This document shows positions 37,028-45,613 of a stretch of DNA of 64,000 bases, in pieces. The position numbers were made by a program, and so were the translations under genes. Under the pieces are notes generated by a model, which was not told the DNA's origin, searched no databases, and worked only from the letters and a program-made list of their open reading frames with translations. This stretch comes from Pseudomonas sp. LS.1a (lineage in GTDB: Bacteria > Pseudomonadota > Gammaproteobacteria > Pseudomonadales > Pseudomonadaceae): NCBI RefSeq assembly GCF_022533585.1, contig NZ_CP092827.1:3450001-3514000 (forward strand), written 5' to 3'. Numbering within the stretch: the first letter of the stretch is position 1; every line of letters begins with the position of its first letter.

Positions 37028-38419
37028 TCAGCCTTTGTCCGCCTTGCCTGCCGCCGCGGCCAACCGCGCCAACCGCACATCCAGCCGGCGCGGACGCAAA
37101 CCATGGTCCTCGGCCCGCTCCTTGCGGCGGATGGCATTGCGCACCATCAGCGAGCCCAGGTAGCGGATCGGCTCGGGGGGGAACAGCCCCAGCGGCCCTT
37201 TCACCAACGGCGAACGGGTCCACGGGTTGTCCAGCCCCAGCGCCAGCGACGAGAGAATCTGCCCACCCATGTGGCACGGCCCGACGCCACTGCCGGAGTA
37301 ACCAAAGCCGTAGAATACGTTGCCCTGCCCGTCCAGCCGGCCAAAAAACGGCAAACCGGTCACCGAGCGATCGGACGGCCCGTTCCAGCTGGCCGCCAGC
37401 GGCACCTCGGCCAGCGCCGGGAAAAATCCGCCCAGGCTTTCGCGCAGCAGCGGCCGGTACGGCGACGGCTGGTCGAATACCGGCAACATGCGCCCGCCAT
37501 AGGCGAAGGTATTGCCGCCCTTGCCGAGCATCAGCCGACCATCGGAGGTGTTGTGGTAGTAATGCACGAAAATCCGCGAATCGAGCACGCTGATGCCGCT
37601 GTCCAGGCCAATCTGGTGCAGCAGCTCGGGACACGGCTCGGTGATCACCATGTCGCTGGAAACGATCGCCACGCTGCGCTCGAACTGCGGGAAAGCCCGC
37701 GCCATCCAGGCATTCAGGCCCAGGACCACGCGGTCGGCGCGCACCGTGCCATGGGCCGTGCGCACCTGCACCGGGGTGCCGTGCTCCAGGCCAGTCATGG
37801 CGCTGCCCTCATGGATACGCACGCCGCGCTGCAAGGCCACCCGGCGCAAGCCGCGCACCAGCTTGCCCGGCTGCACCGTGGCCGCGGCCGGCGAAAACCA
37901 GCCTTCCAGGTGCCGCGCCGAACCCGCCAGGCGCTGCACCTGCTGCAGCGGCAGGCGGCGAAACGAATTGATCCCCCTGTGCTCCAGCGCAGCAATCACC
38001 GCGTCGGTGGCGCCGACCTGGGCGGCATTGGTGGCGGTATACAGCGTGCCGTCAAGACGGTAATCGCAGTCGATGCCATTGGCCGCGCAGAACGCGCCGA
38101 TTTCACCGATGCTGCGCTCCGACTCGCGCACCAGGCGCACCGCCTCGGTCACCCCGAACAGGCGCTCGAGGGTGAAGTACTTGGCCGACCAGGACAACGC
38201 GCAGCCACCATTGCGGCCACTGGCACCGGCGCCGCAGATATCGGCCTCGATCAGCACGATATCCAGGGCCGGCACCGCCTCCTTGAGCATCAGTGCGGTC
38301 CACAGGCCGGTGTAGCCGCCACCGACGATGCATACATCGCAACGGGCATCGCCTTGCAGCGGTGGGCACACCGCCTCCTGCGCCGAATCCAGGGCCTGTT
38401 GCAGCCAGAAGGGTCTCAT
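37028..38419 (-). CDS. FAD-dependent amine/amino acid oxidoreductase (DAO family)
   Basis: 463 residues with an N-terminal FAD-binding motif CIVGGGYTGLWTALMLKEA (about 29-47), then GAGASGRNGGCALSWSAKYF, typical of the DadA/PuuB/glycine-oxidase group. The C-terminal FAD loop GYSGSGVGPCHMGGQILSSL (about 382-401) is also present. It probably oxidises an amine or imino acid using the respiratory chain or O2. It ends the pair formed with the MFS gene (15 bases upstream), with a divergent LysR gene beyond, so the three likely form an uptake and oxidation unit for one nitrogen compound whose nature I cannot tell. Confidence 0.85.
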   Translation of the reverse strand: MRPFWLQQALDSAQEAVCPPLQGDARCDVCIVGGGYTGLWTALMLKEAVPALDIVLIEADICGAGASGRNGGCALSWSAKYFTLERLFGVTEAVRLVRESERSIGEIGAFCAANGIDCDYRLDGTLYTATNAAQVGATDAVIAALEHRGINSFRRLPLQQVQRLAGSARHLEGWFSPAAATVQPGKLVRGLRRVALQRGVRIHEGSAMTGLEHGTPVQVRTAHGTVRADRVVLGLNAWMARAFPQFERSVAIVSSDMVITEPCPELLHQIGLDSGISVLDSRIFVHYYHNTSDGRLMLGKGGNTFAYGGRMLPVFDQPSPYRPLLRESLGGFFPALAEVPLAASWNGPSDRSVTGLPFFGRLDGQGNVFYGFGYSGSGVGPCHMGGQILSSLALGLDNPWTRSPLVKGPLGLFPPEPIRYLGSLMVRNAIRRKERAEDHGLRPRRLDVRLARLAAAAGKADKG

Positions 38420-38434
38420 TCGCTCGCTTTCCTT

Positions 38435-39751
38435 TCAGGTACGCAGTGGCTTGATTGCCATGCTGGTATTCGGTGCCACATCGGTGCTTTGCACAGCGCT
38501 GGCCGGTCGGCTGTTCCAGTGCGGCAGCAGCACCAGCGCCGAGAACAGGGCACAGCCGGCAAACACGATGAACACCGTGACACCATCGAAGTAACCCGGC
38601 AGCAGCCCGCCCAGCACCGCCCCCACCGAGCCGCAGCCGTTGACGAAGCCAGCTGCGGTGGCGCCGGCCTTGGCGGTGCCGAAGTCGATGGCCGCAGCGC
38701 CGCTGATCATCGAGTCCGGCCCGTACAGGGTCAGGCCCATGACGAACAGCAGGGCCACCACCAGGATCACGCTGCCGGTGTGCATGGCCGCCATGAATGC
38801 CGCCAGGGCCACGGTCAGCAGCAGCAGGCTGATGACACAGGCCGGCATGCGCCGGGCGCCGAACAGCTTGTCGGAGGCCAGGCCAATGATGATAGGGCCG
38901 AGCAGCCCGGCCAGTTCGAAGGCTGTCGGGATGATCGCTGCACCTACCTTGCCCACCGAAGGCATCTGCTCGAAGACGATCACCGGCCCCCACAGCAGGA
39001 TGGCGTAGCGCGCCGGCTTCAACAGGAAGTACGCCAGCCCCAGGGTCAGCACCGTGCGGTTGCGCAGGATCTCCTTCAGCGGCGCCCACACGCTGCACAG
39101 GTTGCCGGCCGGGGCCATGCTCTGCGGCTCGGGCTCCACCGCCGGCAGGCCAACGTCTTCAGGTTTGTTGCGCTGCAGGAAGAAGAACAGCACGGCCACC
39201 AGCGCCACCACCGCGGCACTGGAGAAGAACGCCGCGTGCCAGGTACCAACCAGGGTATAGGCCCACCAGCCGGCGAACGGCGAGGCCACCAGGCCGCCAA
39301 AGGCATAGCAGGAACTCCACAGGCCCAGCACCCGCCCACGCTGCGACGCGGGGAAGAAGCTGCCGATGTTCTTGCACAACCCGGCCCAGCCGGTGGATTG
39401 CGCCAGGCCCTGTACCAGCATGCAGGTGGCGAAGATCGGGAAGGTCGCGTAACTGCCCATCACCACCGCCGCGGCAGCAGAAATCAGCAGGCCGCCGAGC
39501 ACCACCACGCGCGGGCCAAAGCGGTCGGCAAGCATGCCCCAGGTGAACTGGCCCACGGCGTAGGCGGCCAGGTAGATGGCGTCGAGGTTGGCCATGGCGG
39601 CCTTGTCGAGCATGAAGCCGGGGTCTTCAGCGATGCCCAGCTTGGCCACCGAGAAGGCCTTGCGGGTGAAGTAGAAGGCGGCGTAGGCCAGCCAGGTAAT
39701 GGCGAAAATCTGGATGCGCCAGCGTTTGAACGCGGCTAGGGATTGGTTCAT
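38435..39751 (-). CDS. MFS transporter, organophosphate:Pi antiporter-like (UhpC/GlpT group)
   Basis: 438 residues, 12 predicted membrane helices. The start MNQSLAAFKRWRIQIFAITW and the segment AYAAFYFTRKAFSVAKLGIA (YxxYYxxRK-like) are characteristic of the organophosphate antiporter group. ADRFGPRVVVLGG is the loop 2-3 motif. The group moves sugar phosphates, phosphonates or similar anions, so an aminophosphonate or phosphorylated amine is possible. Same operon as the FAD oxidoreductase; divergent from a LysR gene. Confidence 0.82.
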   Translation of the reverse strand: MNQSLAAFKRWRIQIFAITWLAYAAFYFTRKAFSVAKLGIAEDPGFMLDKAAMANLDAIYLAAYAVGQFTWGMLADRFGPRVVVLGGLLISAAAAVVMGSYATFPIFATCMLVQGLAQSTGWAGLCKNIGSFFPASQRGRVLGLWSSCYAFGGLVASPFAGWWAYTLVGTWHAAFFSSAAVVALVAVLFFFLQRNKPEDVGLPAVEPEPQSMAPAGNLCSVWAPLKEILRNRTVLTLGLAYFLLKPARYAILLWGPVIVFEQMPSVGKVGAAIIPTAFELAGLLGPIIIGLASDKLFGARRMPACVISLLLLTVALAAFMAAMHTGSVILVVALLFVMGLTLYGPDSMISGAAAIDFGTAKAGATAAGFVNGCGSVGAVLGGLLPGYFDGVTVFIVFAGCALFSALVLLPHWNSRPASAVQSTDVAPNTSMAIKPLRT

Positions 39752-39934
39752 GTAAGTCTGACCTCTTGCTCAAGTGTGCCGGCAGAATGTGAAGAAACGC
39801 CTGTCTTGTTCTTGTGTTACGCACAGCGATGACGAGGCTGTCATCGGGTCAGATGGCACCGTGTGGGCGCCATGGCCCTGGCGGCGCTTGTGGTGCCTGC
39901 GTCGGGCTGACATGCATGGAAACAGTTGCAGTAA

Positions 39935-39955
39935 GATAAATAAAATCGATTTATC
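39935..39955. promoter_or_regulatory. LysR-type operator between the MFS and LysR genes
   Basis: GATAAAT-N7-ATTTATC (21 bases in all) is a perfect interrupted palindrome that contains the T-N11-A pattern of LysR sites, 40 bases before the LysR start. It is the likely binding site for that regulator. Confidence 0.68.
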
Positions 39956-39994
39956 GTATTTCACACATAAGCCCAGCTTGTTACTGAGGTCGTC

Positions 39995-40864
39995 ATGTCG
40001 GTTTCCCACGCACAACTCAAGGCCTTCCATGCCGTGGCAGTTCACGGCAGCTTTACCCGCGCCGCCGAGAAGCTGTTTCTTACCCAGCCCGCGGTGTCGG
40101 ACCAGGTGCGCAAACTCGAGGAGCGCTTCGGCGTGTTGCTGTTCCACCGCAACAAGCGCTCGGTGCAGCTCACCGACCTCGGCGAGCGCCTGCTGGGTAT
40201 CAGCCAGCGCCTGTTCGCCTGCGAGGCCGAAGCCCATGAACTGCTGCAGGATTCGCGTGCGCTGCACACCGGCAGCCTGGTACTGGCAGTGGATGCGCCA
40301 GTGCACGTGCTGCCGCAGATCGCCCGCTTCTGCCAGCGCTACCCGGGCATCCAGGTGAAGATCGAGACCGGCAACACCGACGAGTCGCTGGCCCGGCTGT
40401 TCAGCTACCAGGCCGACCTGGCCCTGCTGGGGCGGGACGTCGACGATGAGCGGCTGCACTGCCTGCCGCTGCGTCGCGACCCGATGGTGGCGTTCGTCTC
40501 CCACCAGCACCCATGGGCCAGCCGTGGCGCGATCAGCCTGGCGGATCTGGACGATATGCCGCTGGTGCTGCGCGAGCCCGGGTCGGTGACGCGGCAGACG
40601 CTGGAAGAAGAGATGCAACGGGCCGGGCTGCGGATTCGCCCGGCGATCCAGGTGGAAGGCCGGGAAGCGGCGCGGGAAGCGGTGGTGGTGGGGATTGGTG
40701 TGGGGGTGGTGTCGGCGGCGGAGTTTGGTGCGGATGCACGGGTGTGTGCGTTGCCGATCGTCGATTGCCAGCGGCACCTGACCGAGACACTGGTGTGCCT
40801 GAGTGAACAGCGCACGCGGCGGGTGGTGGCGACCTTCCTGCAGATGGTGGAGGAAGGGTTGTAA
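39995..40864 (+). CDS. LysR-family transcriptional regulator
   Basis: 289 residues: helix-turn-helix at about 18-37 (SFTRAAEKLFLTQPAVSDQV) and a substrate-binding domain (about 90-289) with good LysR features (DLALLGRDVDDERLHCLPLR, VVVGIGVGVVSAAEFG). It is divergent from the MFS/FAD oxidoreductase pair, with a clear LysR palindrome between, so it probably activates them when their substrate is present and represses itself. Confidence 0.88.
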   Translation: MSVSHAQLKAFHAVAVHGSFTRAAEKLFLTQPAVSDQVRKLEERFGVLLFHRNKRSVQLTDLGERLLGISQRLFACEAEAHELLQDSRALHTGSLVLAVDAPVHVLPQIARFCQRYPGIQVKIETGNTDESLARLFSYQADLALLGRDVDDERLHCLPLRRDPMVAFVSHQHPWASRGAISLADLDDMPLVLREPGSVTRQTLEEEMQRAGLRIRPAIQVEGREAAREAVVVGIGVGVVSAAEFGADARVCALPIVDCQRHLTETLVCLSEQRTRRVVATFLQMVEEGL

Positions 40865-40865
40865 G

Positions 40866-40975
40866 CCTGTGCCGGCCTCTTCGCGGGTAAACCCGCTCCC
40901 ACAGATCCCCCACAGTTCTCAGGTTCCGTGGAGTACCTGTGGGAGCGGGTTTACCCGCGAAGAGGCCAGTACAGG
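40866..40975. repeat. REP pair (inverted)
   Basis: Arms 40866-40904 and 40937-40975 are near-perfect inverse copies (core TTCGCGGGTAAACCCGCTCC) around a 32-base spacer, filling the space between the LysR gene and the DUF2784 gene. Confidence 0.88.
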
Positions 40976-41021
40976 CAACCCATCTATGCTGGGAAGAACT
41001 CAATTCACAAAACAACTCCCC

Positions 41022-41393
41022 ATGCTCTACCGCCTTGCCGCCGACACCCTGGTCCTGCTGCACCTGGCCTTCATCCTGCTGGTGCTGTTCGGCGGCCTGC
41101 TGGTGCTGCGCTGGCGCCCTGCCCTGCTGCTGCACCTGCCGGCCCTGACCTGGGGCCTGGCGGTAGAATGCCTGCACCTGGGCTGCCCGCTGACCACCTG
41201 GGAAAACCGCATGCGCAGCGCTGCCGGTGACGCGGGCTATCAGGGCGGCTTCGTCGAGCACTACATCTGGCCATTGATCTACCCCGCCGGGCTGACCCCG
41301 CACATCCAGCTGCTGCTGGGCACTTTCGTACTGCTGCTCAACCTCGGCATCTACAGCTACGTGGCCTGGCGCTGGCGCCGCCCTAGCGGGTAG
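41022..41393 (+). CDS. DUF2784 small membrane protein
   Basis: 123 residues with three strongly hydrophobic segments (LYRLAADTLVLLHLAFILLV, LLHLPALTWGLAVECLHLGC and HIQLLLGTFVLLLNLGIYSY). The pattern CPLTTWENRMR between helices is the hallmark of DUF2784. Function unknown. The ATG at 41022 is used because it starts the first helix. The 3' end overlaps the end of the opposing tam gene by 11 bases. Confidence 0.82.
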   Translation: MLYRLAADTLVLLHLAFILLVLFGGLLVLRWRPALLLHLPALTWGLAVECLHLGCPLTTWENRMRSAAGDAGYQGGFVEHYIWPLIYPAGLTPHIQLLLGTFVLLLNLGIYSYVAWRWRRPSG

Positions 41394-42159
41394 CGATCAC
41401 GAACAGCCGCGGGAACGGCAACAGCACCTTGCCATCGGTGGCCGGCGGGTAGTCGCGCTGCATCGCCTGCAGGTACATCTGCAGGAAATCCACCTGCTCC
41501 TGCGCCTCCAACCGCCCCAGATACGGACGCAAGGCAGAACCCTTGAACCATTCCACCACGGCTTCGGCGCCGCCGGCCAACGGGTGATGGTAGGTGGTAC
41601 GCCACACATCCACCCGCGCACACAGCGGGCTGAGCAGGTCGTAGTAGAACGCCGCGTTGTGCCGTGGCGGCAGCTGGAAATCGGCGAACTTCGCCGCCCA
41701 GGGACCCTGGCTGGCGATTTCGCGCAGTTGCCGATGGGCCGGCTCGTCGAGGTTGTCCGGGGTCTGCACGGCCAGGCTGGCACCTTCGCTCAGCTGGCGC
41801 ACCAGGTGCGGATACAGCGAGGCATGGTCAGGTACCCATTGCAGCGAGGCATTGGCCAGGATCAGGTCCTGCGGCTCGGGGGCGGACCAGCCTGCAATGT
41901 CACCAATGACCGTGCGCACGCGGGGGATGCACAGCCGTTTGCGCTCGCGGGCCTTGTCGATCATGTCCGGGTCGCTGTCCAGGGCCGTCACCTGGGCATC
42001 CGGGTAACGTTGCAGCAGCACCTCGGTGGAATTGCCGGGGCCACAGCCCAGATCGGTGGCGTGGCGGACCGGGCGTGGCGGCACGGCGGCGAGCAGGTCG
42101 CGCACGGCGCGCGTGCGTTCGTCTTCGAACTGGGAATACTGGGTGGCGGACCAGGCCAT
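41383..42159 (-). CDS. tam: Trans-aconitate 2-methyltransferase
   Basis: SAM-dependent methylase, 258 residues, that esterifies trans-aconitate, an inhibitory by-product of the TCA cycle. Motifs: N-terminus MAWSATQYSQFEDERTRAVR, SAM site ATDLGCGPGNSTEVLLQRYP, DSDPDMIDKA, and DLILANASLQWVPDH, all as in E. coli Tam (about 252 residues). The start at 42159 follows a GGAG-like stretch. Convergent and overlapping at its end with DUF2784. Confidence 0.9.
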   Translation of the reverse strand: MAWSATQYSQFEDERTRAVRDLLAAVPPRPVRHATDLGCGPGNSTEVLLQRYPDAQVTALDSDPDMIDKARERKRLCIPRVRTVIGDIAGWSAPEPQDLILANASLQWVPDHASLYPHLVRQLSEGASLAVQTPDNLDEPAHRQLREIASQGPWAAKFADFQLPPRHNAAFYYDLLSPLCARVDVWRTTYHHPLAGGAEAVVEWFKGSALRPYLGRLEAQEQVDFLQMYLQAMQRDYPPATDGKVLLPFPRLFVIATR

Positions 42160-42280
42160 GTGAAGCTCCTTTGGGCGGGCAATGTGTTCAGCATATGCCA
42201 TCTGCCCTGTTCTGATAGGTCTGACGCGGCCCCACAAGCAAAACGCCAGAAGTCCGAGGGAAAACCCTGGCCCAACAACA

Positions 42281-42318
42281 CAAAACGGCCGGGTCCCCCC
42301 AGGGAGCCGGCCGTTTTG
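42281..42318 (-). terminator. Rho-independent terminator of the gabP-like gene
   Basis: CAAAACGGCCGGGTCCC pairs with GGGAGCCGGCCGTTTTG (one mismatch) about 16 bases after the permease stop. On the minus-strand transcript the stem is followed by U-rich sequence. Its near symmetry lets it also stop rightward transcripts. Confidence 0.88.
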
Positions 42319-42333
42319 AGAAGCGCGTGACGT

Positions 42334-43743
42334 TTAGTGCTGCTTGCCAGTGCGGATCTGGTGCACCACACCCATCGCCACCACGACTGCTGCGGCGATA
42401 CCGGTGGAGATCACCAGGATCTGGTAGTCAGGCATGAAGGCCATGGTCACCAGGGCGGCCACGATGAACGCGATCACCAGGTAGGTGAGCCACGGGAACA
42501 ACCACATCTTCAGACGCACTTCCTTGCCTTCGGCGATCAGCTTGCGGCGCATGCGCAGCTGCGAGAAGGCGATCACCAGGTACACCAGCAGGGCGATCAT
42601 GCCGGTGGTGTTCATCAGGGTTTCCAGCACGTCTTTCGGGCGCAGGGTCTCGCTGAAGTTGATCAGTGCACACACCACGGCCACGGCGCACGAACCCATG
42701 ATCGCGTACACCGGTACACCGGTGCCGGCGCGGGTGATCTTGAAGAACGACGGCGCGTCGCCACGCTGGGCCAGGGAGAACAGCATGCGCGAAGCGGTGT
42801 AGTGGCCCGAGATCAGGCAGCTGCTCACCGAGGTCAGCACCACAAAGTTCATCAGCAGCTCGGCATAGGGCACGCCCAGCAGTTCCAGGGTGCGGCGGTA
42901 GGCGCCATAGCCGGAAACGCCCAGGTACGGGTCGTTCCACGGTACCAGGCAGACGATCAGGAAGATCGAACCCACGTAGAACAGGCACACACGCCAGACC
43001 ACCGAGTTGGTCGCCTTGACGATCTGCGCGGCCGGGTCCTTGGCTTCGGAAGCGGCGATGGTGACGATTTCCGCGCCGAGGAAGGCGAACATCACCCCGA
43101 GCAAGGCACCGATCACGGTGGTGATGCCGTTGGGCATGAAGCCTTCGGCGGTGAGGTGGCTGATGCCACGCACTTCACCGAACTGCCAGATGTTCAGCAC
43201 GGCAGCGGTACACACGATCAGGAAGCAGACGATCGCGATCACCTTGATCAAGGCGAACCAGAACTCGAACTCACCGTAGTGCTTGACGTTGAAGAAGTTG
43301 ACGGTGATCAGCAACAGGGTCGTGGCCAGCACGAACACGTTGACGCTGACGTCGGGGAAGAAACCATGCAGGATCTTGCCCGCCACATAAGCTTCCCAGG
43401 CCATGAGGATGACCCAGTACCACCAGTACAGCCAGCCGATGGTGAAACCGGCCCAACGGCCGATGGCGCGATCGGCGTAGGTGGAGAACGAACCGGTGTC
43501 TGGCGAGGAAGTCGCCATTTCACCCAGCATGCGCATGATCAGTACCACCAGGATGCCACCTGCCAGGTAGGCCAGGACAGCGGCTGGGCCGGCGCTGTGA
43601 ATCACGCTGCCGGAACCGACGAACAAGGCGCCGCCGATAACCCCGGCGATCGACATCATCGTCAGGTGGCGCGACTTCAGCGAGGCACTGAGCTTGCTCT
43701 CGTGCCCGCTTTTCGCGGTGGTGGTTGTGGATGTTGCGTCCAT
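42334..43743 (-). CDS. gabP: Amino acid permease, GabP (gamma-aminobutyrate) type
   Basis: APC-superfamily proton symporter, 469 residues, 12 predicted helices. Family marks: LKSRHLTMMSIAGVIGGALF at the first helix, GEMATSSPDTGSFSTYADRA, and GWLYWWYWVILMAWEAYVAG, as in GabP/AnsP-type permeases. It probably imports GABA or a similar amino acid. It is divergent from a MocR/GabR-type PLP regulator; that pairing matches GABA control in other bacteria and supports the assignment, although other amines are possible. A strong terminator follows. Confidence 0.82.
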   Translation of the reverse strand: MDATSTTTTAKSGHESKLSASLKSRHLTMMSIAGVIGGALFVGSGSVIHSAGPAAVLAYLAGGILVVLIMRMLGEMATSSPDTGSFSTYADRAIGRWAGFTIGWLYWWYWVILMAWEAYVAGKILHGFFPDVSVNVFVLATTLLLITVNFFNVKHYGEFEFWFALIKVIAIVCFLIVCTAAVLNIWQFGEVRGISHLTAEGFMPNGITTVIGALLGVMFAFLGAEIVTIAASEAKDPAAQIVKATNSVVWRVCLFYVGSIFLIVCLVPWNDPYLGVSGYGAYRRTLELLGVPYAELLMNFVVLTSVSSCLISGHYTASRMLFSLAQRGDAPSFFKITRAGTGVPVYAIMGSCAVAVVCALINFSETLRPKDVLETLMNTTGMIALLVYLVIAFSQLRMRRKLIAEGKEVRLKMWLFPWLTYLVIAFIVAALVTMAFMPDYQILVISTGIAAAVVVAMGVVHQIRTGKQH

Positions 43744-44066
43744 CAGTTGTGTACCCCGTGCTTCTTTTTATCCAAGGAAAACTGTGAAACCCCGATGGCT
43801 GGCGGTTTCACGTACATCAGTGCTAATGCGCGCAGGATGGTGTGAGCGAACACACGCAGGCCTTCCATGGCGGCCTGCTGACGCGCCCCAGGGCAGGCGC
43901 CTGGGGCGAACTGAACATGCTTTAGGTGGCGATATCTGACACCTAATGTAAAAATGTCCGACGCAGAGAGCCATGCACAGTGGCATGAAACTCGCACTGC
44001 ACTGTACAGGTCGCCCATGCAATACACCTTGCAAACGCCGGGCGATACGCACCCTGAAGGCCCCGA
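43744..44066. promoter_or_regulatory. Divergent intergenic region gabP / MocR regulator
   Basis: About 320 bases without a gene. It holds a strong hairpin (CGCCCCAG 43884-43891 / CTGGGGCG 43901-43908) inside the gabP leader and a region with GCACTGCACTGTACAGGTC near 43993-44011, where a MocR-type regulator might bind. Both promoters must lie here; neither is obvious. Confidence 0.45.
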
Positions 44067-45491
44067 ATGTTCGAATTACATCCAGACTCCTCGACCCCGC
44101 TGGTGAACCAGATCATCGACGGGCTGCGCGAGCTGATCGACAACCAGACCCTCAAGCCAGGCGCCAAGGTCCCCTCGATCCGCGCCTTTGCCGCGAGCTA
44201 TTCGGTGAGCACCTTCACCGTGGTCGAGGCCTACGACCGCCTGGTCGCCCAGGGCCTGCTGGTGAGCCGGGGCAATGCGGGGTTCTTCGTCAACCGCGCG
44301 GCGGGCGAATTGCTGGACCAGCACAATGCCGAGGCCGACACCAGTCGACCAACGTTCAACTCCGAGTGGTACCTGCAGCAGATCTTCGAAATCCGCCAGT
44401 TGCCGTTCAAGCCGGGGTGCGGCTGGCTGCCCAACGACTGGATGTACGAAGACGGCCTGCGCCGCGGCCTGCGCCAGGTGGCCGGCAGCCCGCTGGAGCT
44501 GTCGGGCTACGGCGACCCCATGGGCCTGCCGGAGCTGCGCGCGCTGACCGCGCAGAACCTGCAGCAGGAACTGTCGATCGTCGCCAACCCGGCGCAACTG
44601 ATGCTCACCCACGGCGCCAGCCAGGCCCTGGACCTGGCCGCGCGTACGCTGGTGCGCCCGGGCGATGTGGTGCTGGTGGACGACCCCGGCTACCCCAACC
44701 TGATGAGCATCCTGCGCACCCAGGGTGCGACCCTGGTCGGCGTGCCGCGCACACCGGCCGGCTACGACCTGAACCAGCTGGAACAGTTGCTCAGCCATCA
44801 CCGCCCCACTGCGTTCTTCACCCAGCCGCACCTGCACAGCCCGACCTGCTCGCGCACGCCGCTGCCGCAGCTGCACCGCCTGCTGCAACTGGCCAGCCAG
44901 CACGGTTTCCGCCTGGTGGAGAACAACCTGTACGCCGACATGGTCGCCGAGCCGCAGCCATGCCTCGCCAGCCTCGACCACCTGCAGCAGGTGGTGTACG
45001 TGGGCAGCTACTCCAAGAGCATCTCGCCCAATGTGCGCGTTGGCTACATGCTGGCCAACCCCGAACTGATGCAGAAGCTGCTGCACCTGAAGATGCGCTC
45101 GGGCCTGACCACTTCACAGGTGATGGAGCGCGTGGTGTATGCCGCGATCATCGACGGGCGCTGGCGCAAGCACCTCAAGCGCTTGCGCCAACGGCTGGCC
45201 GAAGCGCACCAGGAAGTTGGCCGGCACCTGCATCGGTTGGGTTTCGAATTGTTCATCGAGTCGGATGAAGGGATGTATATCTGGACCCGCCACCCGGCGA
45301 TTCCGGACAGCGCGGCGTTGCTGGATGATGCGCTGGAGAAAGGCATCATGCTCGGGCCCGGGCAGTTGTTCATGGTCGATGCCAAGGCGACCGGGTGGAT
45401 GCGGTTCAACGTGGCGTTCAGCACCGAGCCGGCGATGTGGGAGTTGCTGGAGAAGGTATTGGTGAAGCATGTGCGGCGGGGTGGGGTGTAA
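44067..45491 (+). CDS. MocR/GabR-type regulator (GntR HTH fused to aminotransferase domain)
   Basis: 474 residues: an N-terminal GntR winged helix (about 5-75; PLVNQIIDGLRELIDNQTLK) and a PLP fold-type I aminotransferase domain (about 110-470) with the cofactor Lys in VVYVGSYSKSISPNVRVGYM. Such proteins sense PLP and an amino compound; GabR activates GABA genes. It is divergent from gabP, so it is probably that gene's regulator. The domain looks full length. Confidence 0.88.
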   Translation: MFELHPDSSTPLVNQIIDGLRELIDNQTLKPGAKVPSIRAFAASYSVSTFTVVEAYDRLVAQGLLVSRGNAGFFVNRAAGELLDQHNAEADTSRPTFNSEWYLQQIFEIRQLPFKPGCGWLPNDWMYEDGLRRGLRQVAGSPLELSGYGDPMGLPELRALTAQNLQQELSIVANPAQLMLTHGASQALDLAARTLVRPGDVVLVDDPGYPNLMSILRTQGATLVGVPRTPAGYDLNQLEQLLSHHRPTAFFTQPHLHSPTCSRTPLPQLHRLLQLASQHGFRLVENNLYADMVAEPQPCLASLDHLQQVVYVGSYSKSISPNVRVGYMLANPELMQKLLHLKMRSGLTTSQVMERVVYAAIIDGRWRKHLKRLRQRLAEAHQEVGRHLHRLGFELFIESDEGMYIWTRHPAIPDSAALLDDALEKGIMLGPGQLFMVDAKATGWMRFNVAFSTEPAMWELLEKVLVKHVRRGGV

Positions 45492-45518
45492 CGGTTTGCG
45501 GGGTGTTCGCCACAACAC

Positions 45519-45578
45519 TTTCAGCGCCTGAGAGATCGAGCGCCGCCCGCGCGGCGCTCGATCTCTCAGGCGCTGAAA
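45519..45578. repeat. 60-base palindrome with 28-base perfect arms
   Basis: Arms 45519-45546 and 45551-45578 are exact inverses around CCGC (core GATCGAGCGCCGC / GCGGCGCTCGATC). It lies 28 bases after the MocR stop and 36 before the convergent deacetylase end, so it probably terminates or protects both transcripts. I recognise the core as a common P. putida intergenic repeat. Confidence 0.9.
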
Positions 45579-45613
45579 CTGTCATGGCAAGCACCTGTCA
45601 GCCCCGCCCCTCC

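Noticed and set aside
36731..39739. 1002-codon plus-strand frame across yebC, the FAD oxidoreductase and MFS genes
   Set aside because: Antisense shadow; the minus-strand genes have clear motifs and operon spacing.
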